The notes under the pieces were generated by a model. That model ran no database searches. It had not been told where the DNA came from and saw only the letters and a list, made by a program, of their open reading frames with translations. From positions 51,566 through 115,565 of the forward strand of contig QCBU01000004.1 of assembly GCA_003281505.1 (NCBI GenBank): a stretch of 64,000 nucleotides of DNA. Reading direction: 5' to 3'. Position numbers and translations under genes: made by a program. How positions within the stretch are numbered: the first letter of the stretch is position 1; each line of letters opens with the position of its first letter. The DNA is from Prochlorococcus sp. AG-347-J14 (GTDB taxonomy: Bacteria; Cyanobacteriota; Cyanobacteriia; PCC-6307; Cyanobiaceae). This document shows positions 53,632 to 63,287 of the stretch, piece after piece.

Positions 53632-54030
53632 ATGCATATTAATGATGCGGTGTTTTTAGAGGATTTATGTCCTAAGTTCAGATTGAGACAATGGAGAAAA
53701 TCTATTCATAGATTTACTGGAAAAAGTTGCATATATTGCGGAAAACCATCTGAATCTATTGATCATGTATTACCACGTAGCCAAGGCGGTTTAAGTACAA
53801 CAGAAAACTGCGTTCCTGCATGTCTTTCCTGTAATGGGGATAAATCAGATGAAAATGCTTTGTATTGGTACAGAAAACAAAAATTTTATGATCCTCGCAG
53901 AGCTATGGCTATAAGAGCATGGCTAGAAGGAGATTTAAGATTAGCCATAAGATTACTGCAATGGGCTAATCCTAATTTTAAGGTAAAACAAAGTTACGAA
54001 GAAGATGAATCAAAATATAAAGCTGCTTAA
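53632..54030 (+). CDS. HNH endonuclease family protein
   Basis: The 132 residues contain a compact HNH domain: SCIYCGKPSESIDHVLPRSQ (about 32-51) with CxxC and the catalytic DH, then NCVPACLSCNGDKSD (about 60-74) with the second CxxC. These bind structural zinc and the catalytic metal. The family is widespread and small in cyanobacteria and probably not part of a mobile element here: no intron or transposon boundary is seen. The C-terminal WYRKQKFYDPRRAMAIRAW region is the family tail. The natural substrate is unknown. Confidence 0.85.
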   Translation: MHINDAVFLEDLCPKFRLRQWRKSIHRFTGKSCIYCGKPSESIDHVLPRSQGGLSTTENCVPACLSCNGDKSDENALYWYRKQKFYDPRRAMAIRAWLEGDLRLAIRLLQWANPNFKVKQSYEEDESKYKAA

Positions 54031-54261
54031 CTACCAAACATTACATATTTTTTTAGAATTATAACTTTCACATATATTGCCTGATTCTATTGGCGATTCT
54101 GGGAATATTAAAAATATCGAAAATGAAAAAAGAAGTACAAAAAGTTTTTGATAGAATTTACAATTAATTAAATTGATTTTTTTTTCTCTAAGACGAATAT
54201 AACTTTTGCTAATGCAATAAGTTTTTAATTTTAAATCAGGATTAAGAGCTGTATTCATCAT
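54031..54261 (-). CDS. Possible small membrane protein, 76 aa
   Basis: The frame fills the gap between the HNH gene and the epimerase gene on the opposite strand. It is basic at the start (MMNTALNPDLKLKTYCISKS), has one hydrophobic segment (FVLLFSFSIFLIF, about 42-54) and ends with a Cys pair (NICESYNSKKICNVW) that would lie outside the membrane. This ordered layout supports a real gene, but no family is recognised. Confidence 0.5.
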   Translation of the reverse strand: MMNTALNPDLKLKTYCISKSYIRLREKKINLINCKFYQKLFVLLFSFSIFLIFPESPIESGNICESYNSKKICNVW

Positions 54262-54293
54262 TAATTAATACATATGTACTACTTTAACATCAC

Positions 54294-55172
54294 ATGAAAA
54301 ATCCAGCAAGTTCACTAAGTAATAAAAATAAATTTTTAATCTTAGGATCTGGTTTCAGCGGTAGTTTCTTCGCAAAAACTTTAAGACAATTAGGTTTTAC
54401 TGCTTTGACAAGTTCAAGATCTAAAAAAAAAGATCCAGATAGTTTCGTATTCAATAGCGAAAGCAACATGGTTCTTAATAAAAAAATTTTTGATGGAGTC
54501 ACACATATTCTTAGTTGCATACCTCCCGACAAAAATGGAAATGATCCAGTACTAAGAAGTCTTAAAAATAAACTAAAAAATTTGCCTCTCGAATGGGTTG
54601 GCTACTTATCCACAACAGGAGTTTATGGAAACACCAAGGGTGGTTGGGTTTCTGAAATTGACGAACCAAACCCTTTTCAAAAAAGAAGTCATAAGAGGTT
54701 AAATTGTGAAAAAGAATGGATTGAATCTGGTTTACCTGTACAAATTTTTAGGTTACCAGGTATTTATGGGCCAGGACGATCAACTTTTGAAGCAATAAAA
54801 AATAAAAAAATTCGTATTATTTCCAAAAAAAATCAGGTTTTTTCTAGAATTCATGTTGCTGATATTACAAATGCAATTATATATCTACTACAAAATAAAA
54901 ATTCATTAAAATTTCACCAGATTATTAATATTGCGGATGATGAACCATGCTCTCAGATAGAAGTTATTCAATATTGCTATGATTTACTTGGTTTAACAAT
55001 GCCAAAGCCAATATTATTTGAAGATGCAAAAGAGGAATTATCACCTATTGCTCGATCGTTTTGGATGGAAAATAGAAGAGTTTCTAATAAACTTCTATGC
55101 GAAACACTCGGATATAAACTAATTTATAAAAATTATAAAATAGGCTTAAAAAATTGCTACCTGAATAGTTAA
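54294..55172 (+). CDS. NAD-dependent epimerase/dehydratase (SDR) family, YeeZ-like
   Basis: The 292-residue extended/atypical SDR has an N-terminal nucleotide-binding loop ILGSGFSGSFFAKTL (about 15-29). The active-site Tyr follows the YLSTTGVYGNTKGGWVSE segment (about 103-120), RLPGIYGPGRSTF lies near 147-159, and HVADITNAI near 180. It is similar to predicted nucleoside-diphosphate-sugar epimerases of cyanobacteria. The substrate is unknown. pdxA follows after 20 bp, likely in the same transcript. Confidence 0.82.
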   Translation: MKNPASSLSNKNKFLILGSGFSGSFFAKTLRQLGFTALTSSRSKKKDPDSFVFNSESNMVLNKKIFDGVTHILSCIPPDKNGNDPVLRSLKNKLKNLPLEWVGYLSTTGVYGNTKGGWVSEIDEPNPFQKRSHKRLNCEKEWIESGLPVQIFRLPGIYGPGRSTFEAIKNKKIRIISKKNQVFSRIHVADITNAIIYLLQNKNSLKFHQIINIADDEPCSQIEVIQYCYDLLGLTMPKPILFEDAKEELSPIARSFWMENRRVSNKLLCETLGYKLIYKNYKIGLKNCYLNS

Positions 55173-55192
55173 AAATAAATTTAAAAACTTTT

Positions 55193-56227
55193 ATGAATTT
55201 TCAAAATACTAATAAAATATCGAAAGTAGTACTAAGCGTTGGAGATGAATCAGGTATTGGACCTGAAATAATCTTAAAAGCACTCTGTTCTAGTGAGATA
55301 CCAGAAAATATTGACTTTGTATTAGTTGGATCCAAAAAAAATCTACAAAAAACATATGCACATCTGAAATCCCTAGGATTAAAAAACGTTGCAAATCCGA
55401 AAAATTTAACGGTACACGATCTCGAAATTTCTTTATCAGATAATGGCTCTAAATTAAGTTACGGTAATTCAAGTTTCCAGTATTTAACTAGAGCAATAGA
55501 AATTGTAAAACAATATCCTAATTCAGCACTTGTAACTGGACCAATTTGCAAGAAATCATGGTCTTTAGCAGGTCATCAGTTTTCTGGTCAAACTGAAGTA
55601 CTAGCAAAATCATGTGGAGTAAAGAACGTTGGAATGTTATTCACAGCAAAATCACCAATTACAGGTTGGAGATTTAATACTTTACTAGCTACAACTCACA
55701 TAGCCCTTTGTGAGGTTCCCAATAAATTAACTAGAGAATTAATCCACTCTAAATTGGATCTTTTTAAAAATTTTTGTAACACCTACACCGATAAACCTAC
55801 TTTAAAAGTAGCAGGATTAAACCCACATGCCGGCGAAGAAGGCGTTTTAGGTCATGAAGAAAAAGATTGGCTCAATGATGCATTAATCTCATGGAATGAA
55901 AAAAATAGAGATATTAAATTATTTGGCCCTTTATCACCAGATAGTTGCTGGAATTCTTCCGTAAAAGCGTGGAGTGACAAAAATGCTGAAAAGCACGATG
56001 GCATTCTTGCTATGTATCATGATCAAGGTCTAATACCAATGAAAGTAATAGCTTTTAATTACTCAGTCAATACCACAATCGGTTTACCTTTTATAAGAAC
56101 ATCTCCGGATCATGGAACAGGGTTTGATATTGCCGGCAAAGGAATTGCTCAATCTCAGAGCATGATTGAGGCTATAAAGACCGCTATAGAAATGAATAAC
56201 AATTCAAGACTGCTTAACACGCATTAA
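55193..56227 (+). CDS. pdxA: 4-hydroxythreonine-4-phosphate dehydrogenase
   Basis: The 344-residue enzyme of pyridoxal phosphate synthesis. VVLSVGDESGIGPEIILKAL opens the protein. The metal-binding His residues are in LLATTHIALC and in AMYHDQGLIPMK, with LNPHAGEEGVLGHEE between them. FIRTSPDHGTGFDIAGKG closes the active site. Its 3' end overlaps the end of the convergent accB by 24 bp. Confidence 0.95.
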   Translation: MNFQNTNKISKVVLSVGDESGIGPEIILKALCSSEIPENIDFVLVGSKKNLQKTYAHLKSLGLKNVANPKNLTVHDLEISLSDNGSKLSYGNSSFQYLTRAIEIVKQYPNSALVTGPICKKSWSLAGHQFSGQTEVLAKSCGVKNVGMLFTAKSPITGWRFNTLLATTHIALCEVPNKLTRELIHSKLDLFKNFCNTYTDKPTLKVAGLNPHAGEEGVLGHEEKDWLNDALISWNEKNRDIKLFGPLSPDSCWNSSVKAWSDKNAEKHDGILAMYHDQGLIPMKVIAFNYSVNTTIGLPFIRTSPDHGTGFDIAGKGIAQSQSMIEAIKTAIEMNNNSRLLNTH

Positions 56228-56710
56228 AACTTGACCAAATTCAACTGGTGTTCCATTTTCAACAAGGATCTCTACTATTTCAGCATTAAATTCAGATTCA
56301 ATTTCATTCATTAACTTCATTGCTTCCAAAATACAAATAGTTTGACCGACCTTAACGTTATTCCCTACTTCGACGAATGGCTCCTCACCAGGAGCTGCAG
56401 CCCTATAAAATGTGCCAACCATAGGGGAGGTAATTTCAGTTAGATCAGAGCGCCCTGGAGGTGCCACCTGAGGTACTTCAGGCTCATTAACAACAGAGAT
56501 ATTATCATTAATATTTTTTTGATTAGCAATTGTTTGCTTATCAAATGAAGTATTAGAAACTAAATTATTAACAACTTGGTTTTGATCAAATACATTCCTT
56601 TTTATTTCGAGTTTAAAATCCTCTCCCTCTAGCGAGAACTCTTGTATATCACTTGTAGAGATTTTCTCTATTAAGCGATTTAAGTCATCATGATCTAATT
56701 TCATAGCCAT
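56204..56710 (-). CDS. accB: Biotin carboxyl carrier protein of acetyl-CoA carboxylase
   Basis: 168 residues. The N-terminal helix region (1-45) is followed by a Gln/Asn/Pro linker and then the biotinyl domain. Biotinylation occurs on Lys of EAMKLMNEIES near residue 134. It partners AccC (9282-10631). Its start overlaps the efp stop by one base, so translation is coupled to efp upstream. Confidence 0.96.
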   Translation of the reverse strand: MAMKLDHDDLNRLIEKISTSDIQEFSLEGEDFKLEIKRNVFDQNQVVNNLVSNTSFDKQTIANQKNINDNISVVNEPEVPQVAPPGRSDLTEITSPMVGTFYRAAAPGEEPFVEVGNNVKVGQTICILEAMKLMNEIESEFNAEIVEILVENGTPVEFGQVLMRVKQS

Positions 56711-57270
56711 TAATTTTCACGTCCAAGATAACTGTCATTACGAGTATCAACTTTAATCATTTCTCCTACAGAAATAAATAAAGGAACCATAACTTGAGCA
56801 CCTGTTTCTAGAATAGCTGGTTTCGTGCCCCCACTTGCAGTATCACCTTTAACTCCAGGATCAGTTTCAGTAACTTTCAAAGTGATCGATATTGGAAGTT
56901 CGACTTCTAGAACTTTACCATTATGAAAAATTACATTAACCTCCATTCCCTCTTTCAAATACTTTGCACCTTTACCGATTTGTTCAGAGGTTAGTCTTGT
57001 CTCTTCAAAACTTGTCATATCCATAAAAACATAATCACCAGACTCCACATAAGTATGCTGCAGGTTAGACTTCTCAAGGATAGCCTGCTGTACTGATTCT
57101 CCGGCTCGAAAAGTTTTTTCAACAACGTTGCCGCTTTGAACTGATTTTAATTTTGTTCTTACAAAAGCAGAACCCTTACCAGGCTTGACATGTAGAAATT
57201 CTACAACACGCCAAACTTGTCCATCCAATTCGATGGTAGTACCTGTGCGAAAATCGTTACTGGAAATCAT
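56710..57270 (-). CDS. efp: Translation elongation factor P
   Basis: 186 residues from ATG 57270, giving the usual [20 protein letters not shown] start. The frame extends to 57297 but those nine codons are not conserved. EF-P rescues ribosomes stalled at polyproline. The modification loop carries [10 protein letters not shown], with Lys at the tip. [20 protein letters not shown] and the C-terminal [12 protein letters not shown] are also typical. Divergent from the cyclophilin gene with 44 bp between. Confidence 0.96.
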   Translation of the reverse strand: MISSNDFRTGTTIELDGQVWRVVEFLHVKPGKGSAFVRTKLKSVQSGNVVEKTFRAGESVQQAILEKSNLQHTYVESGDYVFMDMTSFEETRLTSEQIGKGAKYLKEGMEVNVIFHNGKVLEVELPISITLKVTETDPGVKGDTASGGTKPAILETGAQVMVPLFISVGEMIKVDTRNDSYLGREN

Positions 57271-57314
57271 TCCTGTATTACATCCCCCAAGGATCATAAA
57301 CCTGCAAGAGTGCT

Positions 57315-58406
57315 ATGCAAAAATTCTTATCAAATCAGAACAAACTTTTCTTAATTCTATCTATTGTAATTTTACAGGTTTTTCTTTTAAAACCTTCTCA
57401 AGTATTAGCTGATTTACCTACTGGAAATGCAGTAAAAGACCCTAATGCAATCCTCAGAAACGCACTCCCTATCAAGCAAGTTGAGTTACAAGAAATCCAA
57501 CACAAATTAGAAGAGACTAGTGACCTTGTAAGAGGAGGAAGATGGCCTGCTCTTACGAAAACTGTTACAAAATGTCAATCTTTGCTAAAAAAATACCAAA
57601 GTAAAATTATTCAAGAATTACCAAAAGATAAAAAGAAGATTGCTGAAAAAACATTTTTAGAACTCAAAGAAAATTTTGATAGCCTTCAAGATTACTCTAA
57701 ATCAAAGGAAAAATACTCGTTTATAGCGACTCGAAGAAATGCTTTAGATAAAATAGGTGGATTAGAAGAATATTTTTTACCAAAAGAATTTCCATATTCT
57801 ATTCCCCAGGAATTTGATAATTTACCAAGATTACTGGGCAGAGCAAAAGTCAATATAAAAACCTCCAAAGGAGATATGCAAGCAATTGTGGATGGATTTA
57901 ACGCCCCACTTACAGCAGGAGCATTTATAGATTTATCTTCAAAAAACTTCTACAAAGATTTACCCATTAATAGAGCAGAAGAATTTTTTGTACTGCAAAC
58001 AGGTGATCCAATTGGAGATGATATTGGTTACATAGATCCTGAAACAAACGAAGAACGTCACGTTCCCTTAGAAATAAGAATTCCTGATGAAAAAGATACT
58101 TTTTACAATCAAACTTTTGAAGATTTAGGTCTTTACACAGAGACTCCAACATTACCTTTTGCAACACTTGGAACTCTAGGATGGTCCCATTCGAATGCCG
58201 CAGTTGATGATGGGTCATCACAATTTTTCTTCTTTTTATATGAAGCAGAATTAAATCCAGCGGGTCGCAATTTAATTGATGGGAGGAATGCTGCCTTTGG
58301 TTACGTTGTAGATGGATTTGATGTATTAGAAGAGCTTACTAAAGATGACACAATAATTTCGATCGATGTTTTAGATGGGATTGAAAACCTCAAATTAAAT
58401 GCATAA
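57315..58406 (+). CDS. Lumenal cyclophilin-type peptidyl-prolyl isomerase (CYP38/TLP40-like)
   Basis: The 363 residues begin with a signal peptide/membrane segment (about 10-32, LFLILSIVILQVFLLKPSQV LA-type). A helical N-terminal region (about 50-165) resembles the PsbQ-like part of CYP38/TLP40. A cyclophilin domain (about 175-360) follows, with FFVLQTGDPIGDDIGYIDP and SQFFFFLYEAELNPAGRN. The plant homologue assists photosystem II assembly in the lumen. Key prolyl isomerase residues are partly changed, so it may act mainly as a chaperone. It overlaps thiL by 8 bp. Confidence 0.85.
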   Translation: MQKFLSNQNKLFLILSIVILQVFLLKPSQVLADLPTGNAVKDPNAILRNALPIKQVELQEIQHKLEETSDLVRGGRWPALTKTVTKCQSLLKKYQSKIIQELPKDKKKIAEKTFLELKENFDSLQDYSKSKEKYSFIATRRNALDKIGGLEEYFLPKEFPYSIPQEFDNLPRLLGRAKVNIKTSKGDMQAIVDGFNAPLTAGAFIDLSSKNFYKDLPINRAEEFFVLQTGDPIGDDIGYIDPETNEERHVPLEIRIPDEKDTFYNQTFEDLGLYTETPTLPFATLGTLGWSHSNAAVDDGSSQFFFFLYEAELNPAGRNLIDGRNAAFGYVVDGFDVLEELTKDDTIISIDVLDGIENLKLNA

Positions 58407-59385
58407 AGAAATATTAGAAGATATAGGGGAAAAAGAATTAATAAATAGGCTAGGAAAATTTATGCCTAAAAATCAAGTTTCAGATGATTGCGCTTTAATC
58501 AAAACTAAAAATGAAAATTTACTTGTTAATACTGATTCTTTAGTAGAAAATGTTCATTTCAATGACATTAGTATTTGTCCTCAAGATCTTGGGTGGAAAG
58601 CAGTTGTAAGCAACATCTCTGACTTATTATCTAGTGGAAGCAAGAAAACTATTGGTATTACAATAAGCCTAGTTCTACCTGTTAGAACTGAGTGGATTTG
58701 GGTTGAAGAAGTATACAAAGGAATAAATAAAGCATTAAAAGAATATGGCGGATTGATTCTAGGGGGAGATTGCTCAAAGGGGAATGAAAAAATCATTTCA
58801 ATTACGGCCTTTGGAATTCAAGGTGAGCTTGAATTAAGAAGAAACGCATGTAAACCAGGAGATATAATCTTAACTACAGGAATTCATGGTCTTAGCAAAC
58901 TGGGATTTTTGATGCAAAATAAAATTAATTTCGATAATGAATTTTCTCTTAATGAAAGATTAATCATTAAGTCTATTGAACATTTTTGTCGTCCTAGAGT
59001 TTACCCAAATTTTCTAAATAATCTCCTCAAAACTCGCTCCAATAAAAATATAAGGAGAATAGGATGTACTGATAGCAGTGATGGCCTATTTCAAGCCTTA
59101 CAAGATTTAGCAATAGCTAGCAACTGCAAAGCGATCATAAACTATGAAAAAATACCTAAAGATAAGGATTGGCCTAAAGGAGATAAATGGGACGAATACT
59201 ATTTTTTTGGAGGAGAGGATTATGAATTAGTTTTCTCATTGCCCAAAAAATGGGCAGAAAATTTATCTAAACTTGATAAAAATATTAATGAGATTGGTTT
59301 TTTTACTGATGGTGAACCATCAATAGAGTTTAAAGACAATAAAAAAAACAAATTATTTAATAACATGCCTTTCAAACACTTTTAA
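58399..59385 (+). CDS. thiL: Thiamine-monophosphate kinase
   Basis: 328 residues of the PurM-like ATP-binding fold. VSDDCALIKT (about 27-36), VNTDSLVENVHF (about 42-53), LILGGDCSKG (about 118-127) and CTDSSDGLFQAL (about 224-235) bind Mg-ATP. It makes thiamin pyrophosphate. Its start overlaps the end of the cyclophilin gene by 8 bp, so translation is coupled. It converges with gap2, which ends 1 bp later. Confidence 0.93.
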   Translation: MHKEILEDIGEKELINRLGKFMPKNQVSDDCALIKTKNENLLVNTDSLVENVHFNDISICPQDLGWKAVVSNISDLLSSGSKKTIGITISLVLPVRTEWIWVEEVYKGINKALKEYGGLILGGDCSKGNEKIISITAFGIQGELELRRNACKPGDIILTTGIHGLSKLGFLMQNKINFDNEFSLNERLIIKSIEHFCRPRVYPNFLNNLLKTRSNKNIRRIGCTDSSDGLFQALQDLAIASNCKAIINYEKIPKDKDWPKGDKWDEYYFFGGEDYELVFSLPKKWAENLSKLDKNINEIGFFTDGEPSIEFKDNKKNKLFNNMPFKHF

Positions 59386-60408
59386 TTACTCCCAATTTTT
59401 AGCAACAATCTCTGCTAAATCTACAACTCTCTGACTATAACCCCATTCATTGTCGTACCATGCAAGCACCTTTACAAGGTTATCTCCGATACACATAGTA
59501 AGATCACTATCTACAATTGATGATTCATTGGTACCTGCATAATCGCTTGACACTAATGGTTCATCTCCGTACTTAATAATGCCTTTCATTGTACTTAGAG
59601 ATGCTTCCTTGAGAGCATTATTAACTTCTTCAGCTGTGACAGATTTAGAAGATTCAAAAACAAAATCTACTGCTGATACGTTAGGAGTTGGAACTCTCAT
59701 TGCAATTCCAGTTAATTTGCCTTTCATTTCTGGGTATACAAGAGCGACTGCTTTTGCAGCTCCTGTAGAAGTAGGAACAATGTTTGTAGCAGCGGCTCTA
59801 GCCCTTCTTAGATCTCTATGACTATTATCTAAAATTCTTTGATCACCTGTATAACTATGAATTGTAGTCATCAAACCTTTATTAATCCCAAAAGTTTGAT
59901 CTAAAACTTTAACTACCGGAGCTAAACAGTTCGTTGTACAACTAGCATTACTCAAGATATCGTAATCTTTGTGTTTATATTTATCAGCATTAACTCCAAC
60001 TACATAAGTACCAACGCCATCGCCTTTACCAGGTGCAGTTAAGATAACTTTTTTTGCTCCTACCTCTAAGTGCTTACTTGCACCTACGTCTGTATTAAAC
60101 ACTCCAGTAGATTCAATAACCAAATCTACACCCCAATCTTTCCAAGGTAGATTCATTGGGTTTCTATCTGAGAAACACTTAATTGTCTTGTTATTAATTA
60201 CAAAAGTATCATCAGTATATTGAATATCAACACCATCAAGTTGACCAAGAACTGAGTCATATTTTAATAAATGAGCATTAGTCTTAGGATCTGATGTAAC
60301 GTTAATTCCAACTACTTCAATATTGGTGTAAGCCCCTCTACTAAGCCAACAACGCATAAAGTTTCGACCAATTCTGCCAAAGCCGTTAATTGCAACACGC
60401 AAAGTCAT
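59386..60408 (-). CDS. gap2: Glyceraldehyde-3-phosphate dehydrogenase, photosynthetic Gap2 type
   Basis: 340 residues. The NAD(P)-binding region is [15 protein letters not shown] (about 4-18). The catalytic Cys is in [13 protein letters not shown] near residue 154 and the His in TIHSYTGDQ near 181. The NADP-accepting Gap2 sequence features, such as the short [19 protein letters not shown] segment at the cofactor region, indicate the Calvin-cycle isoform. It is divergent from murC; the 192-bp gap shows no assigned site. Confidence 0.94.
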   Translation of the reverse strand: MTLRVAINGFGRIGRNFMRCWLSRGAYTNIEVVGINVTSDPKTNAHLLKYDSVLGQLDGVDIQYTDDTFVINNKTIKCFSDRNPMNLPWKDWGVDLVIESTGVFNTDVGASKHLEVGAKKVILTAPGKGDGVGTYVVGVNADKYKHKDYDILSNASCTTNCLAPVVKVLDQTFGINKGLMTTIHSYTGDQRILDNSHRDLRRARAAATNIVPTSTGAAKAVALVYPEMKGKLTGIAMRVPTPNVSAVDFVFESSKSVTAEEVNNALKEASLSTMKGIIKYGDEPLVSSDYAGTNESSIVDSDLTMCIGDNLVKVLAWYDNEWGYSQRVVDLAEIVAKNWE

Positions 60409-60600
60409 AACTAATAATTTCTAAATGATTAACCTAAGTTGCTGATCATACTGAATTTTGTGCAATAACGTAAGTTTTTTTTGATTTATTAAGCAAATAA
60501 GTCTAGTTTTGTATTAATTCAAGAAAAAAAACATTTTTTTTTAAGAAAAAATAGCAAAATTTTACCTAGAAGTTATTTTGATTTAAGTAAAAGATAAACA

Positions 60601-62022
60601 TTGGATAAAAAATTACTTTTGAAAAGTCATTTTCATTTTATTGGGATCGGAGGTATTGGGATGTCAGCATTAGCAATGGGTTTACTTAAAAAAGGTTGTT
60701 CAGTTTCAGGATCTGATTTAGTTAAAAACGATGAAACTAATAAATTGGAGAAACTAGGTGCAGTGATCTTTACGTCTCAAGTTCGGCAAAATATTGAATT
60801 TGTTACTTCAAAATTTACCAACAAATTGATTAATTTTGTTGTAAGCTCCGCTATCAAGCCAGAAAATGAAGAATTTTCGTATTGCAAAGAAAAAAATTTA
60901 TTAATAAAACATCGTTCAGAGATACTTGCAATGCTAATGCGCACTTATACTGCATTGGCAATAGCAGGCAGCCACGGAAAAACATCAACTAGTACATTTC
61001 TTTCTACAATACTTGAGTTATGTACACGTAATTCTTCTTCAATAACTGGAGGAATAATTCCTATTTACAACTCTAATTGTCATTTAGAAAATACAAAATA
61101 CTTAGTAGCTGAAGTTGATGAATCTGATGGGACTATTGACAAATATAAATCTGATATTGGAATAATCAATAACATTGATTTTGATCATTGCGATCATTTT
61201 TCTAATTTAAGTGAAGTCATATCTTCTTTTAAAAGTTTCGCTAAAAACTCTAAAAAATTATTACTTAATTTTGATTGTGAAACCTCAAGAAAAAATTTTT
61301 ATTCTAATTGTAGGTGGTCAAACTCTACGGCACAAAACGTAGCATATGCAATAATCCCGACTGAAATTAATTCAAATTATACAATTGGAAAATATTATGA
61401 AAATGGAAATTTTATCAGTAACTTAAATATTCCAATTCCAGGACTACACAATCTATCCAATATCACCGCAGCAATAGCAGCTTCAAGAATGATAGGAGTA
61501 GATTTTATAGAAATTAAGAAAAATTTAAAATATTTGAAACTGCCAAAAAAAAGATTTGAATTTAGAGGCCAAATAGATGAAAGAAGTTTATATGACGATT
61601 ATGCACATCACCCAAACGAAATAAAAGAGACGATTAAATTAGGAAGATTATTTATTAAGCAAAAAAATAATAATGAATTTCAAAAAAATAGATTAATAGC
61701 TTTATTTCAACCTCATAGATATTCTCGAGTAAAGCAATTTAATAAAGAATTCGCTGAAGAATTATCAAAAGCAGATGTTATTTATGTAACAAGTATTTAT
61801 GGAGCAGGAGAAGGAAACGAAGATAAAATTACTTCGAAAATTATTACTGATCTGATTTATAAAAAAAATAAAAATGTTAGTTACATAAATAATTATTATG
61901 AAATTACAAATAATTTTTACGAATTAACTCAAAAAGGGGATTTAATTTTGAATATGGGAGCTGGAGATTGTCATAATTTCTGGTCGATTTTAAATGAAAA
62001 AATAATTAAAATAAATAACTAA
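60601..62022 (+). CDS. murC: UDP-N-acetylmuramate-L-alanine ligase
   Basis: The 473-residue Mur ligase. The N-terminal HFHFIGIGGIGMSALAMGLL (about 10-29) binds UDP-MurNAc. AIAGSHGKTSTSTFL (about 120-134) is the ATP loop. EVDESDGT (about 180) and LYDDYAHHPNEI (about 336) complete the active site. It adds the first amino acid of the peptidoglycan stem. The start is TTG at 60601. murB follows after 3 bp. Confidence 0.96.
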   Translation: MDKKLLLKSHFHFIGIGGIGMSALAMGLLKKGCSVSGSDLVKNDETNKLEKLGAVIFTSQVRQNIEFVTSKFTNKLINFVVSSAIKPENEEFSYCKEKNLLIKHRSEILAMLMRTYTALAIAGSHGKTSTSTFLSTILELCTRNSSSITGGIIPIYNSNCHLENTKYLVAEVDESDGTIDKYKSDIGIINNIDFDHCDHFSNLSEVISSFKSFAKNSKKLLLNFDCETSRKNFYSNCRWSNSTAQNVAYAIIPTEINSNYTIGKYYENGNFISNLNIPIPGLHNLSNITAAIAASRMIGVDFIEIKKNLKYLKLPKKRFEFRGQIDERSLYDDYAHHPNEIKETIKLGRLFIKQKNNNEFQKNRLIALFQPHRYSRVKQFNKEFAEELSKADVIYVTSIYGAGEGNEDKITSKIITDLIYKKNKNVSYINNYYEITNNFYELTQKGDLILNMGAGDCHNFWSILNEKIIKINN

Positions 62023-62025
62023 TTT

Positions 62026-62919
62026 ATGAATAAAAAAAAATTTTCTGAAAACTGTAATTTAAGTAGTTATACAACTATAAAAGTGGGAGGAGTGGCTGAA
62101 TATTTTGCTGAGCCAAGAAGCGTTGAAGAACTTTCATATCTAATAAAATGGGCTAATTTAAATAAACAAAGATGTCAAATAATTGGCGCAGGTTCAAATC
62201 TTTTAATAAATAATATTTTCATAAAAGGCTTAGTTGTTTGTACAAAAAAATTGAAATCACTAAAGATAGAACCATATTCAGGAATTATTGAAGCGGAAGC
62301 AGGTGTAATGCTCCCAACATTATCTAATTCTCTTGCTAAAAATGGATTACAAGGAGGGGAATGGGCTGTCGGAATCCCAGGAACATTAGGAGGAGCAATT
62401 TATATGAATGCTGGCACAGGTAATTTATCGCTAGCAAAAAATCTTATTTCCGTAAAAGTTATTAATAATCAAACCCTTGAAAAACTCGAAATTGAAAAAA
62501 AAGATATCGATTTTGAGTATAGATTTAGCTCTTTTCAAAGAAATGATTTAACAATTATTAGTGCAAGATTACATTTTGAACCTAATGGAAATCTAGAAAA
62601 ATTAATTCAAACAACCAAAAATAACCTTAAATTAAAAACAGAAACACAACCATATCATCAACCAAGTTTTGGTAGTGTTTTTAAAAATCCTGAAAATAAT
62701 TATGCAGCAAAATTAATTGATGATATGGGTTTAAAGGGATTTAAAATTGGCGGTGCTGAAATTTCTACATTGCATTCAAATTTTATAATTAACACTTCTT
62801 CAGCAAGTTCAAAAGATATTTATGAATTAATAACAGTAATTCAACAAAAAGTACTACAAAACAAAGGGATTTATTTGCAACCGGAAGTAAGAATGATTGG
62901 TTTTGACTATCCTAACTAA
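62026..62919 (+). CDS. murB: UDP-N-acetylenolpyruvoylglucosamine reductase
   Basis: The 297-residue FAD enzyme. [20 protein letters not shown] (about 51-70) binds [18 protein letters not shown] (about 119-133) and [10 protein letters not shown] (about 163) are conserved. The proton-donating Ser is in [11 protein letters not shown] (about 218-228). The lacking extra Tyr loop fits the short type II form. Together with murC it forms a peptidoglycan precursor operon, with ybaB downstream after 17 bp. Confidence 0.95.
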   Translation: MNKKKFSENCNLSSYTTIKVGGVAEYFAEPRSVEELSYLIKWANLNKQRCQIIGAGSNLLINNIFIKGLVVCTKKLKSLKIEPYSGIIEAEAGVMLPTLSNSLAKNGLQGGEWAVGIPGTLGGAIYMNAGTGNLSLAKNLISVKVINNQTLEKLEIEKKDIDFEYRFSSFQRNDLTIISARLHFEPNGNLEKLIQTTKNNLKLKTETQPYHQPSFGSVFKNPENNYAAKLIDDMGLKGFKIGGAEISTLHSNFIINTSSASSKDIYELITVIQQKVLQNKGIYLQPEVRMIGFDYPN

Positions 62920-62936
62920 AGAAACGTTTTTACAAA

Positions 62937-63287
62937 ATGGCGGGTTTTGGACTTCCTAACTTTGGACAACTTACAGAAGCTTTTAAAAAAGCTAAACAAA
63001 TTCAGCAAGATGCTCAAAAATTACAAGATGAACTTGAAAATATGGAGATTGAAGGAAAAAGTGATGATGAAATGATAAAAGTTTGGATTAGCGGAAACCA
63101 ACTTCCTTTAAAAGTAGAAGTACAAGAAAATATCTTAAATGCAAATAAAGAACAAATAGAGCAAAATATTCTACAAGCTATTCAAAAAGCTCATGAGTTA
63201 TCAACTACAACTATGAAAGAAAGGATGAATGATTTGACTGGTGGATTAAATCTCAATCTTCCTGGTTTTGATAATAGTGACTCTTAG
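62937..63287 (+). CDS. YbaB/EbfC family nucleoid-associated protein
   Basis: The 116 residues start [19 protein letters not shown], followed by a helix with [17 protein letters not shown] and the conserved beta region. YbaB proteins form dimers with tweezer-like helices that bind DNA. It ends 35 bp inside the convergent rsgA frame. Confidence 0.9.
   Translation: MAGFGLPNFGQLTEAFKKAKQIQQDAQKLQDELENMEIEGKSDDEMIKVWISGNQLPLKVEVQENILNANKEQIEQNILQAIQKAHELSTTTMKERMNDLTGGLNLNLPGFDNSDS

Noticed and set aside
53632..54030. Homing endonuclease in an intron or retron-like element
   Set aside because: HNH protein stands alone with normal neighbours and no intron boundary or reverse transcriptase.
54290..54532. 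Minus-strand 80-codon frame
   Set aside because: Lies antisense to the start of the epimerase gene with no supporting feature.
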